Origin: Callaeas wilsoni
Lineage: Eukaryota; Chordata; Aves; Passeriformes; Callaeidae
Length of the DNA: 64,000 nucleotides
Direction: 5' to 3'
NCBI GenBank assembly: GCA_013398955.1
Contig: VWPU01013478.1
Location: 124,001-188,000 of the forward strand
Numbering within the stretch: position 1 is the first letter of the stretch; each line of letters begins with the position of its first letter. Below are positions 1 to 13,987 of this stretch, piece by piece. The translations under genes and the position numbers were made by a program. A model generated the notes under the pieces. That model was not told where the DNA came from, ran no database searches, and saw only the letters and a list, made by a program, of their open reading frames with translations.

Positions 1-1569
1 TAGATTTGTGCTTTCCATTCACCCTATATATATTTGTTTCATTGATAACAGGATATTTTTAATACAAATAGATTAAAAATTCTATTTGCTTTTTTCAGTT
101 CCTCAAAGTCCTATTTTTCTGTGGTTTTCTGTTTTTCCCCTTACAAGCCAATTTCAGTTTAGAGTCAGGCATTTGTATTCAAACTTAGAAATGAAGAGCG
201 TTTTTAGTTTATTTTGTTTTCCACTGGCTCCATCATATGGTGATCTTTTTCTTCAGGCTCACTTCCCTGATGGAAGAGCTAAGCTCCTTTGAAAAAAGCT
301 CCTAATCAGAACACAGGTCCATTTGTAAAAGGGCTTCCAAAAAGTGAAGAATATCTATACAAAATGAGAATGTAATGGATTAAGGCCACATAGTAAATAG
401 TGAATGAAGTTGCTGAAATATTCATCATCACACACATAGACATACCAAAATAAAACCAAAAACCAACTGTCCGTGACAATTTGGCTGTGAGAATATTCTG
501 CGTCACAAAAAAAAAAAATTAAACACAATCAATTTACCTTTGTATAAAAGAAAATGAGTAAGATCTTTAAGGCTTTGCTGTGTCCTTTACAAGTATAAAA
601 GAAATGAAGCCTAAATAACAATGCAAAAACGTCACCTACATTTAAACTGGCTAACTGAAGACTGATAAGATGAAATGCATCTATAGTCAAGCAACCAGAA
701 AGTTCTTCTAATTTTAAATTCTCATGTACGTCACCTTTATTCAGTGCCTTAACAAAATATTTCTGGGAACACTTCCCTAGTCTGTTCACTAAGGTTGAGA
801 TAATATGCAATATATCTGTATTATTCCTGTGTCAGCAGAGATTAATTTTGTTATTGTTTATTTTTTGGTAATAAAGAATAAATTAGAATTATTAAAGCCA
901 GGTTGTATGCTTACAGAGTTTATTATGCAATCAATCAAGTTGATACATCCAAATACACCTAAACCCTCAGTTTTTAAACCGTATTTAAAAGATACTGAGA
1001 TGTGACTCCTAACTGCTCAGCTTTTGACTTCAGTGCCACAAAATTCCCTCCAACTTCTTTTTCTTAATATCACTGAAGATGATTGCAGAACTCAGAATAG
1101 AATCCATATTTACTGATACGTTTGAAACTTTTCTCTGATGCAAAACAACCTTCCACGCTATATTATAATTGTGAGTTACTGAACCTGAAGCTTTTTTATA
1201 AATTAAGGAACATCTCAAATTTATCTCACCCTTATGAGAATACATATAATCCAATATCTACAAGTTTTAATTGTCATAAGCACAAAATCGTAATATATAT
1301 TAACTTCAAGCAGCCAATCTATGAAAGAGATTCTCCCAGCATACACTCCCTGAACCAGAAATCAAAGGGGGAAAAAAAAAAAAAGAAAAGAAAGCTTCAG
1401 TAGAAATTTATGGTAAAATAATCTCAAACGAGTATTTGTGTTTCTGAAGAGATGATCCTCGTAATTACTATGGATGGATTTGAGATAAATTCTATATATC
1501 TGAGTTGGTGCAGACAGGGCAAAGCACTTGGACCCTGGGAGACATCACTCTGTGTCTGCAGCAAGCAAC
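1..1569. other. AT-rich non-coding DNA
   Basis: I see no gene, repeat family or RNA gene here. The sequence is AT-rich with short homopolymer runs. Open frames on both strands are short, overlap each other and carry no recognisable domain, as expected for intron or intergenic DNA in a vertebrate. Confidence 0.6.
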
Positions 1570-2060
1570 TGTCTCGTAATGCACTAGTCCTGCTCATCGG
1601 TGCTTACGAGATGTGTGCATTCAGTTTGTTAACTCTCAAAAAAGGTACTGCGTATGCTGTCATTTTATTCAGTGAAAAAGCTTTTCTGAAGAGCTTCAGG
1701 TCTCACAAGCACAAATTCTGTGTAAGAGTCTCGATTGTGTGTGAGAATCTCTGTTCAGGGTGAGCCCAGAGCTCGGTCTTGGGCCGAGTGCACGCTCCGA
1801 CCCTCACACCGCACATCCAGCTCTTAACCACCGCAGCTCCAACTTCTTCTTTCTTGGTTTTCTACCAAGCACAAGCGCAAGACCACTACACGAGGAAAAA
1901 AGTACCTGTTTATTCTTCAATTCATCTGTAGGAGAGAACGTCCACGTGCGGCGTTACAAGGCGTGGGGACTTAGTAACACAAGGTGGTGCTCTCTTCTTA
2001 GCAAACAGCTCCAGGTCTGCTTTTCAGCTTGTGTCACTGTTTTCGAGCGCTCCAACCAGT
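1570..2060. promoter_or_regulatory. CpG-enriched patch, possible regulatory element
   Basis: About 13 CpG dinucleotides fall between roughly 1770 and 1960, with a few more on each side, while the surrounding kilobases have very few. The patch is near 50% GC. It contains several open frames but none with a domain I recognise. Local CpG retention in AT-rich avian DNA usually marks an exon, a promoter or an unmethylated enhancer, so this is a plausible regulatory or exonic island. The function is an inference from composition alone. A donor-like CAGG|GTGAGC lies near 1758 on the plus strand. Confidence 0.25.
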
Positions 2061-4861
2061 TTTCACAGGCAATTTTCCCCAAAACCAGAATTTTGATGTC
2101 AGAAATTTAAATAAGCACTTAAGCACTTTCTTTTTTTTCCCCCTAAAGGTGTTTTGCTGAATGAAATGAAACTTCTCACTGCATTTATCAATTTGCCTAT
2201 CACTGCTCTGCCTGCAGATCCCCCATTGCATCCTCCAGTCTCTCACTAGCTGGTCTCTGTCATCCAGCCCACCAGCTGGATGTCACCTTAAGGCTTTCAA
2301 AGGAGATACACAAGCTCTTTTCTCAGAGGCTGCTAAAAACCCCAGCTAAATCTGTCTTAGTTTTGTATCAAGTGGTAAAAGACAATCCCTCAGAGATGCT
2401 TTATGAACAAGGTTTCCTCAGCACACTCTGTTTCCGAGAATCTAAACACTAGATTAACTCCAACCCAGATACCATGTTAAAGATCCAGCTGTGGTTTTTT
2501 TTCCTATTTATGTTACTAATAATATTTGTCAGAATTACAGTTTTTCCATCTCCTTCCTAGGAGAACACTGGTAGGCCTTCATTGCCACAACTTCCAAATC
2601 AGCTCCAAAAATATCAATCATACTACTGTCGATCAAAGTGCATGCGCAGCCCTTCCAGATGGAAAACCAGAGCAAAACAAAGTAATCCCACTTGCTCTTT
2701 ACAGAAGGCTTTCTTTCAGATGAAAATTAATGTTCAGAGCAAGTTCAACCATATGTTTTGCCTAGGTCTTGAATTTTTTAGGGTTATATATTTGTCTAGC
2801 AGCAACAAAATTGACACACCAGTGACGGAGGTCAGTCACATACAGGACTCTCTGGGTTTCAGTGTGGTTCGGATCCATAGAAACCTTTGCACTGCCTTGG
2901 AGCAGTCACAGCCGTTTATCTCAGTACACACAAAATCACAGGTGACAAAATAATTCCTGGTCTCTTACAGGCCAGCCTGACCTTGGGAATACCGGCCATC
3001 TGTGGGAACCCTCTCAGAACTGCAGGATACAGATTACACAGGTACACCTTGTTAAACTATATGAAAATCTGTGCATGTAATCCCTTGAGCAGACAACAGT
3101 GGTGGAAATTTCCTACTAGAAACTGCATCCTTGCCCTGTGCAAAAGTGTATGCTACCTAGTGGCTGACTACCTCTTCCATCACCTCCATAAATTTCATGG
3201 CAAACTAGAGACAGTGGAAATCTCAAAGCATAAAACAAGCAAGATAAACATTTTCTCATCTCTTCCTTAGAAGTGCACCACAAGAATAGTAAGCATATGG
3301 GAAATTAGTTAACTTATAAAGACCTGTGTTACATAAACATCTCTTTAATCAGATTACTCTGGTGCCACGGGATTGTGCCATGTTTTATTTCCTCAAAGGA
3401 CATGCTGTTCGGTTACTATAGCATTTCTATATCTGGATTAATTAGAAACGGAAATGTGGATACAATTAAGTTTGAAATTAAACATTCTGTGTAGGAGGGA
3501 AGATAATCACTGCTTTAGAATGATCTGGCTGCTCCAACCTGTGAAGTATCAAGCTATTCTCTCAATTAATTGGAACAGTACTGTGTGTTCTCGGAGCTAG
3601 CTAACTGTGGCACTCCGTGCAGAGTGTCTATGGACATGTTGCTTCTCTGACCTGTTATTCTATCTGCATTATTTGATGATAACAATAATAATTAATGTCC
3701 TTACACAACTCTTGATGTGAAGCATAGTACTTACAATTTTAAATTACTCTGGTCTGTTGCACCTCTTCTTCTGGCTGCCCTGGATTTGCACCTCCTGCTG
3801 TGTTCATCAGCACATCCTGAACAAGGAAACTGAAGTGTTGCTGAATTCAGGCAAAGTTCTCTTCTGATTCACAGCAGAATTTATTATCAGTTTTGATTTC
3901 CATGAAGAAGGGTCTTCATAAACAGGATGTTCTCTCAAAACAGGAAAAAGACAAGTCCTCTTCCCCAGTCCTGCCTCTCGTTGAAAAAGAGTGTGTGAAA
4001 AGTGACCAAGGTTCAAGACCATAGGGAGTGGGTTAGTATTGATGCAATTCTGTGCACACTAATATCAGTTTTTCCTCTCAACAGAAAGACAGAAGAATAA
4101 ACTTTATACTTTGTCTTAACAGGACGATGTGCAACATTCTTGGGGCTGCAGTAATAAGAACTTAATACAGCTCAGGAGGGCCATCAGCAATACACACAGA
4201 TCTCATGATCCAGTAAGCAGGCCAGGAAGAGAGAACTTCTGACTCTGTGGAAGCTCTTAAAATTCATTATCTAAATGCTTGCTTCCGTTTTACCTTCTGG
4301 CCAGCTGTGACAATAGGGAGCTTATATTCTCCCCACCTCCAAGTACAGTGGGAGAGAACAGATCCATAGGGTTGAGAGAGCACACCAAGACAGGGAGGAG
4401 GTATGGACTGCGTAGTCTTCAGATTCAAGGCAGCAAGACAAAGCCTTTCCTTCCTGATAATACTGAGAGATATTCATACTAAAATGCACAAGGAAAGCAG
4501 GGTTCTCCAAATGAACTGTGCAAGTAACAGGTCATTGGGAAATTCAGAACCATCAGAGCAAAGAATATTTCTTCCTGTGCATAGAGAGAGATCAGCTCTG
4601 TTCGACAGGTTGAGAACAGAAATCTCTATATGTGCATTATAACTGAAATACTAGACTAGGTGAGGGCTAAAAAAAACCAAAAAAGGGATAATGAAAATTA
4701 CAAACAGAATTTACACAAACTCTCCATAGAGAGGTTTCATGTGGAATTATAGCTCAAGGTTTAAATCTGATTTTCACATTTTAGAGCATCCGCTGCATAC
4801 ATGCAAGTAAAACAAACAAATAATAAAAGACAATGGAAAATTATCCAAACTGCATAATTAG
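2061..4861. other. Non-coding DNA, no feature recognised
   Basis: Nothing here can be supported as a gene. A plus-strand frame is open from about 2560 to 2953 after a splice-acceptor-like CCTAG, but it has no matching donor, no domain and ordinary AT-rich composition, so it is most likely a chance frame. Confidence 0.55.
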
Positions 4862-4922
4862 AACACCCTGATCTTCTTATTGCCAAGCCCTTGGCTTTAA
4901 CTACTGGACCACATGGCTCACG
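4862..4922 (-). repeat. Relic of a tRNA-derived SINE head (minus strand)
   Basis: Read on the minus strand, this stretch has the layout of the tRNA-like head of ancient amniote SINEs (MIR-like or related families). A polymerase III A-box-like TGGTCCAGTAG is followed by a TTAAAGC...GGGCTTGG...AGATCAGGG pattern, corresponding to the usual 'tagtggttagagcac...gggttc' layout. The B box is eroded and no clear body or tail follows. The family assignment is from pattern memory only. Confidence 0.45.
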
Positions 4923-7900
4923 CCCTAATTAATGGATAAATTCAATGTTATAAAAATTTCCAAATCTTCTTTTCTCTTTTTTATAAACCTGAGATGGAGA
5001 TTTCCAGTGTCTAGCAATTAGAAGTGTCTTAATCCACTCAGATACCTTCTACAAGGCTTAGCATATGGCAAGTACATTTTCCAGTCTTCTTGTTTGGCTT
5101 ATTGCTCCTATTTTCATTTATTTCTCTTTTTTTTATATTAAATTGTTCACATTTTGTAATCTTAGTCACAAGTCAGCTTCACTGAGGATGGGAAAGGTCT
5201 TCATGATCTCCTACAAAGTTATGGTGCAAATGAAGCAGAGATTCTATTACAAGCCTACGACACCTATGTTTCAGTGGGGGTTTTATGCATCAAGTGGGTA
5301 AACAATCCTGGGAACCCGCAGAAGGAGAAATTCTGTGCCAGGATACTGTAGCATATTCCCCACAAAGTGTTTAGTAGTTATTTGTAAACATAAGAATGAC
5401 AGGAGTAATAATGATAGAGAGGATTTAAATATCACCATGGAAATATTTACCAAAATACCACAGAACAAGAAAAAAAAGCTTCTGTGCATGTCTGTCATGA
5501 AATTGTAAACTGATACTCGCATATGCAAATGTTTTTAGAATACAGAATAGGAACAAAGTAGAACGAGCTCCTGAAAATGTAAAGTGTATTATTGAATCAG
5601 TGGAACTGTGAAGAGTCTAAGTTATAGAAGAGTTCCCTTTTGTAACTCCGGAAACTGTTTGCAAGGTGCAGGCCTTGTTGCAAAAATTTCCAGTTTATCA
5701 AAAGACTCCCACATGTGTCCATTAATCCATGCAGAGCATTTTTCTTTTAAATTTTGAAGGTGATTGGGTAATCTGCATTTCTTTAAACAGAAAAACTCCA
5801 ACCCAATATGGCCTTACCTTTGCCAACTCAAAACAAGCGCAGATTTTAAGACTAAAGAAAATGTCTCTTAAACAAGGCTTCTTATCCTGAAAAACGCAAA
5901 GGCATATAATTTCCATGTATGTGATGAGTTCCAGGAGAAACTTGGTGGAGATTATCAGAAAATGAAATGTGACTATGGATCTTGCAAAAAACCTCCTTAA
6001 ACATACATGCGTGGTGACAAGACCAGTGGTGTTTACAGTAGCTCCACATTTTCATCCAACAACACTTTTTCTATAAAGCTTTTAAAAACTAGTTTTCCCA
6101 GGGACTCACTATAATACTAGAGGAAAACCATTTTTCCAAATGGAAAAATGCAAATTTCTCAAAAGAAAAATTCAGCAAGTCCAAGGAATTCATAATCCTA
6201 ACTCCCTATGATATTTTAGACATTCCTGCTGCCTGTGCTTCTGTTTTCCTGCCTCTAAAGCATGGTAAAGACAGAAATACTGGCTGAAGCTGGTTATGAG
6301 TTCTTTCAGAAAACTCATGCTTACCGTTTCCTGGGGTCACCAAGGAACTATAGCAGATGCAATGAGAACAGCTCCTACTTAGGAGACCACATCTCTGCAA
6401 ACACCAGTTCTCATGACAAGAATGAGAAAAAAATCCTTAGGAATCTTCAACCCAAAGATCTTTTAACGTGAAATTCTATTTGAAGTTAAGCACTTGCCTT
6501 TCTGAATTTGGCACAATCAGTTTTGTAGTCATTTTGATGTCTAAGCTCACCATTACTGCCATGGTACATAAACCACATCATTGAGTTCTGAAAATGGGCG
6601 GCTTGGAGTGGCTCTGCTGTTTGCTACTCAGTTATTATTGTCTTGGGTTTGGATAAAACCAGAAGGTTTGTTATATAACTCTTAAGAAACAATTCTCACG
6701 ATCAGAAAGCAGCAGACACAAATAGATCCACTCGCACAGGGCTGAGAAATGAAGGAACATGTCAGATCTAAAGCACAGCAGGCACCATTTTCCTGGTGAC
6801 CTTTTCCTTGCAGCAAAGCGATGGCCCTGGTGAATAAATGACCAATTTGGATCTTTTTCATTTAACTGAATTTTGCCATTTGGGGGCTCCAGACCTGTTC
6901 CTTTCTCCCTGGGAAGGTCTGTCCCTGCTGTGAGTGGCTGTCTTGGTCAACAGCAGGAGGTAGGGCTGGTGGCAGCTGCCTGAAGAGAGAATACAACAAC
7001 CTATTACTGCTGCATACAGGAACAGCAGCCACCTCCGATTGTGTGAAGAAAGAGAAGGAACACTTGTTTCACCCTTAGCAATCTCCCCTATTTCATCCCT
7101 ACCTATAAAAGGCATTCACACAGCTCCTACTGAGCTAGGCAATCTCCAGTGTCCTTACAACACTCCTGCATTGCAGGAAAGCATATCGTATCTCTGTGTA
7201 CATCAAAAATTGAGGCATTGAAAAATAAAGTTGCTCAAGGTAACGAAAAGTTTGTAGTCCAGAAGAGACGCCCTGTGTTTGGAAGAAACCTCTTTTAAAA
7301 AAAGCTTACTTTTACAAACTCCCCAGAAAATGTTCAGTACCAAAAAAGTTGATCGATTCAGAAAACAACTCAGTTGTTACACTTGTCTAAGTCTTCATCT
7401 TAAAATACTTGCAAAGCCAAGCTGAAGAATCAGTCAGCCATCTTGCAATAAATCAGACAGGTAGCAAGGCTAGACTCTATGACTGAGCTTCCTGTACAAA
7501 AGTCCCTGGAAAAAAAAACTCTTCTACAACTTCAACTTGCTCCATGGTGGTAAAATTGCAGCCTATAAAGCACTTTCTGGAGGCTCAAATCTGTGAATAC
7601 ACCAGTATCTCAATGTGAAGTGGGGAAGACAGAGGATGGAGCGAGCAGTTACAAGGGTTTCTTACAAATGAAACCCCATCTGAAAAAAAAAGTATAGTCA
7701 CTAGAGGTTCAAGGGAATGGTCAGGGATGACCTCCAGCATGTCTAAATCATCAGGGCAGATATCATGTTATTTTCATGTGACTGTGCAATGAAAGATGGA
7801 TTTAAGTGGTCTTCTTTAACTTAGCCTATACCTAAGACATATGGGTAGGAAATACTGATTTTATCTGAACTGCACAATTAGTTTCAACTCATCTGCAATG

Positions 7901-8644
7901 AGAAGACTCATTTTACCTTGATGCTACTGTCATTTTATGTGATCCTAGCACCTCTGACTTTCAGCATCAGAACATACGACAAATAGACACAAAATTTCAT
8001 GAAACAGATTTTTACAAATATACTATATGTGAAGATCACGAGAGATTTATTATTAATTTTGCGTGACTACTTCATGTAAGATCACTCTTTGGGGCCACTG
8101 TCTTATGGCGGGTACCAAGTTTTGCCTTGGCAGAGTATGCAGGATAAACGTCAAGACACATGTGTTCCACATAAACAAAAAAGTGAAGCATTTTTTGGCT
8201 TTTTTGTTACCAGCTTCCTCGTAATAATCTTTAGAGAGAATATTATGTAAAGTCCGGAACATATTATTTATTTTAAAGTTATATTTAGTAGACAAAAAGC
8301 TAAATCATACTTGTTCAAATACTGTATATACTGTAATTACACACTCTAATTTCATGCTTTTGGTCATGCACTTAGCATAAGTAGTTGTAATTACACATTT
8401 AAGGCATGTAATCATATCATTATTAAGATGCACAATTCAATTATATAATTAATGTATGCAAATACATAAAACTATTCTGTGACATTGATTTTAAGTGGAA
8501 TATCCCACTAATAAACAGGGGAGTTGTGCTTAAAAACTCATTACACAATACAGCTTGCAAAGGACTACACTGACAGAAAGAAGGCAGGCCCATTGTCATG
8601 ATTCTTTGGATATCTGCATGAAATTTAAATTAAAAAATTAGACA
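4923..8644. other. AT-rich non-coding DNA with one small hairpin
   Basis: No gene is supported. A perfect AT-rich inverted repeat lies at 6129-6150: 10-base arms CATTTTTCCA and TGGAAAAATG with a two-base loop. A TATAAAAGG motif near 7104 has no promoter context. The rest is unremarkable. Confidence 0.55.
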
Positions 8645-8684
8645 CATATATATATATATAAAACCAAGCTATACACACACACAA
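8645..8684. repeat. Compound (AT)n and (AC)n microsatellite
   Basis: A run of alternating AT begins at about 8646 and continues to about 8660. It is followed after a short spacer by a short (AC)n run at about 8673-8683. It is a simple tandem repeat, likely polymorphic in length. Confidence 0.85.
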
Positions 8685-11600
8685 AGATGATTAATTTTCA
8701 AAATGGACTAAAATATTCACAAGCTTGTTCTGCAGGCCAGCATTGGTAAAAATAAAACCATCTCCAAAAGTACTCAGCTACTTCCTAAAGAACTGTTATG
8801 TCCTCAGAAAAATATATTAAATAAGCAACGATCTCTTTACATGTTTTAATTTTAAAAAAATAGTTTCATTGTTTCTTTCACAGGACCAGGAAAGGAAAGA
8901 AAGAAGCTTTTCAAAATCAGACAAATATAAGGAACACAGACAGCAAACTCATTTCCACTGTGGCTGGTTTTTTGCTTAACCACCAAAAACACTTAGCAAA
9001 AATATAAACCACATGATTACTGGGCTCAATCTCAGTACACATTTTTGCTAATGCTTTTAGTAATTTTTTTGCCACTCTTTTCTTCTCCTAATAAAAAGGG
9101 ACTTCTAAAACCAGGAGGGCTTTGTGCAGAACAACACAATAATTAATGGTGCATTCAAGGAGGTTTCTCTCCAAGAGTAGAAAGTGGCAGAAGCAAGAAA
9201 GCCACTGCCAGAGCAAGGGGACAAAGTCATCTTTCTGTTAAGCCACACAGATGATGCAATCACTGAGCCCCAATTCCATTCACACTCATCACTGGCAAAT
9301 CAGATTTGGAAAGGAATTTCAAAAGATGACAATATCCTGCTGTGAGCTCCGCTGGAGAGTGGATTCACCTTCCCCTGTACGTTCACCTTGACGTGGTTTG
9401 AAGCAGAGGCATGAAGAGTTGAGAAGCAGACCTTCCCCAGGAAAAGTGATGAGGTAAAACCATGACCTGTGTGCTGCAGCCACCCCCAGCACACACAGTG
9501 AATTTGGTTACTAGTAACTTGGTAGGAACATCGCTTTGGAAAAAACACATCTAATTAAATACCATGTACCTGAGCACATCTAGACTGGAAAGAAAGACCA
9601 GGATGTTTTAACTGTCCTTGTACGCCCCATTCCCTCTGCCCTTCGTAACACTCTGCTGTATAAAGTCTTATGATTAGATGTATGATTGTGCTGGGGAAAC
9701 TCCTCTTGGTTACAAATCAAAGCAGGCATATCCCAATGGAGCTCTGACTGGGACTCACTAGACCTCAAACCACAACAATGAGTGACTAATTGGTGGGAGC
9801 AGAATTGTTACGCGGGACAGATTCATACTCACTCTAGAAATACGCAGAAAAATAAATTCTCAATTTTTTTTCCTTCAAGTTTTTTAGTAAGTTTTCTTTC
9901 AAGAAAAAAAAAAGTCAATACCCTGTGTGTCCCCTGAGTTGAAGATACCAATCGAAGTTAATAGATATGCAACAGTATGTGTGATAGCAAAATCAAATAT
10001 TAAATGATCAGACTTCTGAAATATTAGAACAGCTTTAAACATGCTACTTAGATATTCACAGGATCTGGGATGAAAGTATTTTTTCCACGAAGATTAATAT
10101 CTATTGTTATTCATCTGAAAGATGTAAGGACATATTCATAGTCCAGGATCTTAGAAGTGATTACGAAAAATGCTTCACTGTCTATTTTGAGTTTAAATAA
10201 GTAACTATAACTGCGTGCTAATGTTCAAAAAATAAACTGAATCCTGCCAGGAGAACACACTCAGGCAATGTTATTTATATTGCTAGGTATTGAAGGTCAG
10301 GAACAGATATACCCCAACTGTTTCCATAGAAAAAACCCAAACTCCTCTAGTAGAAAGCTCTGAACTAGAGCCTACTTCATTGTCAATTAGCAAACATGGC
10401 TCTGATCTTTGGTGACGTTTCCATCACAGATTTTCCCACTCCACAATTAACAAATGGCGTCTATAACCTGTCAGGCAACACCCACCCCTGCAGGTGATGT
10501 CCACTATTTTCAAAGTATTCTATCATTGCTGAGGAATAACATACCTAGCCTTGAAGAGGAATTCATCTCTTTTTGAAGGGTTACTGATAGCATTTCTGTA
10601 TCGGCAGTATTTCAAAGAGAAACCACTGCTTCTCTCTAAGGCCCTGTAGCTCTTTGGAGAAGGAAAGGCTACTCAGAAGTACTGTAATGCAGAAACATCA
10701 GGTGTTCTGTCTGAAAAATCAAACCAAAGTGAGAGGTCTTGAGGGATCTCACAACAATGGGATGGCATATTTCTATTCCTCCAAAATCTCCACCTTATCT
10801 TCACACAGCACAACCAACTTAGGGTTGTTTCGTCTACTGTCAGGGGATTTTGCTGTGTGATACTGAAGCATTCGAGCTGCTGCTACAAGACACTTTCTGC
10901 CACAAATCACGGAAAGAAGCTTACACTGGATGGATTTATTCATCTTCATTTGCTGCTAACAGCACCTTGTGCTTTAAACACTTTAATTTGTCAGCTTAAG
11001 TTTAGCCTTGATGCAATGGTGGAAGATAGCATCATAGACCTGAGGGTAGTACATTTCATAGGTCAGGCCCATGAACATTCCTAGCCCACACCTTTTCAGT
11101 TTTTCCCCTGGTCTTTCCTTGATTTTCAGCACCAGCTTACAAAGAGTATTTCTAAGTAGACAGGAGTTGGCAAGTTCCTGCAGTGGCTACCTTTTCTTTT
11201 AACAATTGCTGTACTGACTTACTTCAATTCCTTTTTGTTGTTATGTGGTTTTAGAAAATTGGTTACGTTACGAAACAAGCAAACCCACAAAACCCAGAAA
11301 ACAACTTTTTTTTTTGTATGTGCCCTTGTTGGCAGATCATGACAAAGTGTCTCTTTCCCAGCTTCCTTAAGGAAAGGGTAAGGAATTTCCCCTTTTCCCT
11401 TAAATTGTTTCTGATATTGCTTAAGGAAACCTGAAGCTCCTTCTCTAGTGAATATTCCCTGCTTACACACACTCACGACTCTTTCTCCACACATTACACA
11501 TTTAGGCTAGCATTTTAGAATTTTAAGCTTGGTACAGAGAAGGCAAGAGCTCCTAAGCAGAACCAGTCTTCAGTTCTGACCCAGCAGGTCAAAGCATATC

Positions 11601-12664
11601 CCAGACGCACGTACACACATTTTATCACCCTGCTCAATGCTGCTGTCATGGCAATTGACCACTGCAAACAGAAAAGCCATGAAAGTCATTAAATGTTATA
11701 ATTTGGACATATAAGGATTTTGCTGCTGTGGGAAAATCCAGCACTAGGCTAAAATAGCATACTGCAAACATCTTCAAACATAGAAGTCTACACATTGCAA
11801 GGCACTAAGTGAAAATTTTCATATGAACTGTCACAAAAAAAAGGAGTTTGGAAAAATAGACACATGAAATTATGCCACTTTGTGCCACTTTGGAGTCTGT
11901 TTTGGTAAACATGAACAGCTTTGATTTAAAAATCAGTGATGCTATAGATTACTTGCACTATAACACAACATTTATTATTGCTGACGCAAGTGGCATGAAG
12001 ACAGAAAACATTTTCAGACTGATGGTAGAAAATTATTTATTTCTAATGAGATATCATGGATATAGTATAGTAACCCAGCATACTAATCTCACCACCATTT
12101 CCTGTGGCTCAAATTTGAGCCCAATGTTGAAGTACATGCCATGTCTTCCAAACAAAGACGTTTTGGTGTATCTGTACCATTTCATGTGGTTTGCAACACT
12201 GCAGCCCAGTCCATTTCTCCCTCCCTCACAGACCGACCAGGATGAAAGAAAAGGAGACTGTGTGTGCCAGCTCCTAACAGGGCACCTGCATTCTCAAGAG
12301 CCTGCCTGTGAAAAGGGTTGACCGCTGCAGACAGACTCCAAGATCCACCACCATGAATATTCGATATCCCATAATGCCAAGAGCTGCTGACAAACCTAGA
12401 GAAAAAGCCTGAGCAATGAAGGTGTCACAGGGATATTGACCACCAGTGGCTTTAATCTGTGATGCCAATCGATGGCCTGAGCAGCAGCCTGTGTGAGCTT
12501 CTCCCTCACTGGGCGTGGTGTCCCCTGCTTTAGAGCTCTTCACCACCATGTGGTAAGAGTAAGACAGGCTTGTATCTGCTTTCAAATTGGACAGCAACAT
12601 CAAGATGTATTCAATTAAGGTGTCATGTCCCATCTCAAGTGTAACAGGAGAAATGAAGTAGTAC
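8685..12664. other. Non-coding DNA, no feature recognised
   Basis: AT-rich DNA with no identifiable repeat family or exon. Two long open frames, one plus (11872-12321) and one minus (12274-12672), overlap at their ends. Both lack domains, splice context and CpG enrichment, and I treat them as chance frames. Confidence 0.5.
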
Positions 12665-12810
12665 AATAGCATTTCACAGCTGATAATTGTGTTTCTGCCT
12701 GATTTGCTCTAATTGCACAGATTGAACAGGCTCAGCGTTACAGGCAACCATTAATTACCTGTTCTATAATCCAAGTGCATACTTTTCTGCAGAGTTTTAT
12801 AGCTAAGGTC
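12665..12810. promoter_or_regulatory. Candidate conserved non-coding element
   Basis: This stretch packs motifs typical of vertebrate developmental enhancers: a CAGCTG E-box near 12678, TGATAATTG-type and TAATTG-type homeodomain cores, and a TTAATTA site near 12751. Nothing coding overlaps it convincingly. Conservation cannot be measured from one sequence, so this is a composition-based guess. Confidence 0.2.
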
Positions 12811-13926
12811 CTAATCCTTATCGTACAAGAATTGCATATAGAAGCTTAGGTATCTGGTACTCTCCTTCCACACCCAAAAACTTTATTTTTCATTTAGGGC
12901 AGACATTTCATTTCATTACCAGCATACTTAAAGGTAACTAAATTACCCCCAAGAGAAACTCCAAATGAACTTTAATAAAAGAGCATTTGCTAACCATAGA
13001 TTTTCAATTATACAGTAAGTTGTTTCATGGCATGACTGCTGCTTTTTACATTGATTCGTAGATATTTTTTGCTTACATTAAATTGTTCAAGGGCAGAATA
13101 CATTATGATGAGAACTGGATTTCAGAAAGTTTACCTCATCACATTTTGAAAATCATATGTAATACAGTTAACATTATTCTTTTTTGTTTTATTTCGCTTC
13201 ATGTCTCTAAATTTTGACAAGGAATTGAAATGAATGCAAATGCTGAACTGTTTCCTATTACACATCTGTGATAAACATTTACATCTCTAGAGCACATAAC
13301 TACTTTTCACTGAAAGTAATTTTGGCAGAAGTAGCAGGCTTGTGGATTGGCCCTATGAAAATGTGAATTCCCATTATGTTTATAGGGCTCTGATGAATAC
13401 AAAGCTAGAGCTACTTAAAACAAGACTACACAAACACAGTCCTTTGAAGGGAAGGAACATTTTGGAACCCTTTTACTCAACAGAGTACTTGCGCTAGAGG
13501 ACCATAAACAATTATTGTTAGACAGCAGGAATAATGCCACATAAAACAGCTCTGAAAGCCTTCTTACAAAAATGCACACATTAATTTATTACAAGCAAAG
13601 AGCTAACTGTAAGAACAAATAAAGAACATTCCTCTTAATGGAGAATTTGGCTTTGAAATAATTTCATTATTTAGCTTAAGGTTTTCTCTTACTTATAGAG
13701 GTGTTCCTTATACAGAAAACTGAATGTCTGGTCTTCAAGAAGAGGACAGGCTACACACAGTCCCTTACAGTAAATGGCTGAAGTCACAAACTTGAGTGTT
13801 TTACAAGGCTGTGCTTGAGTCTTTCTCTAAGGAATTGTCTTTCAAAACGTTATCATGTGCCAAGATTAAAGGTATTCACAGCCTGTCAACATTGTGACCT
13901 GAAGTTTAAAAAGCGTATGTGAACAC

Positions 13927-13987
13927 TCAAAAAACCCAAACAAACCAAAGCCCCCCCCAAAACCACCCAACCCCCCCAACCCAACAC
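13927..13987. repeat. A/C-only low-complexity tract
   Basis: The plus strand is almost entirely A and C, with runs of seven to eight C separated by AAAACC-type units. The minus strand is correspondingly G/T-rich. This is one of several such tracts in the window with the same orientation. Confidence 0.85.

Noticed and set aside
2560..2953. Open plus frame after an acceptor-like CCTAG
   Set aside because: No donor at a usable position, little CpG, no domain; its length is within chance expectation for a window this size.
7100..7115. TATAAAAGG motif
   Set aside because: Isolated TATA-like word with no CpG, initiator or downstream exon.
11872..12672. Two opposed frames of 149 and 132 codons
   Set aside because: They overlap at the ends, have AT-rich composition without codon bias, and show no recognisable family.
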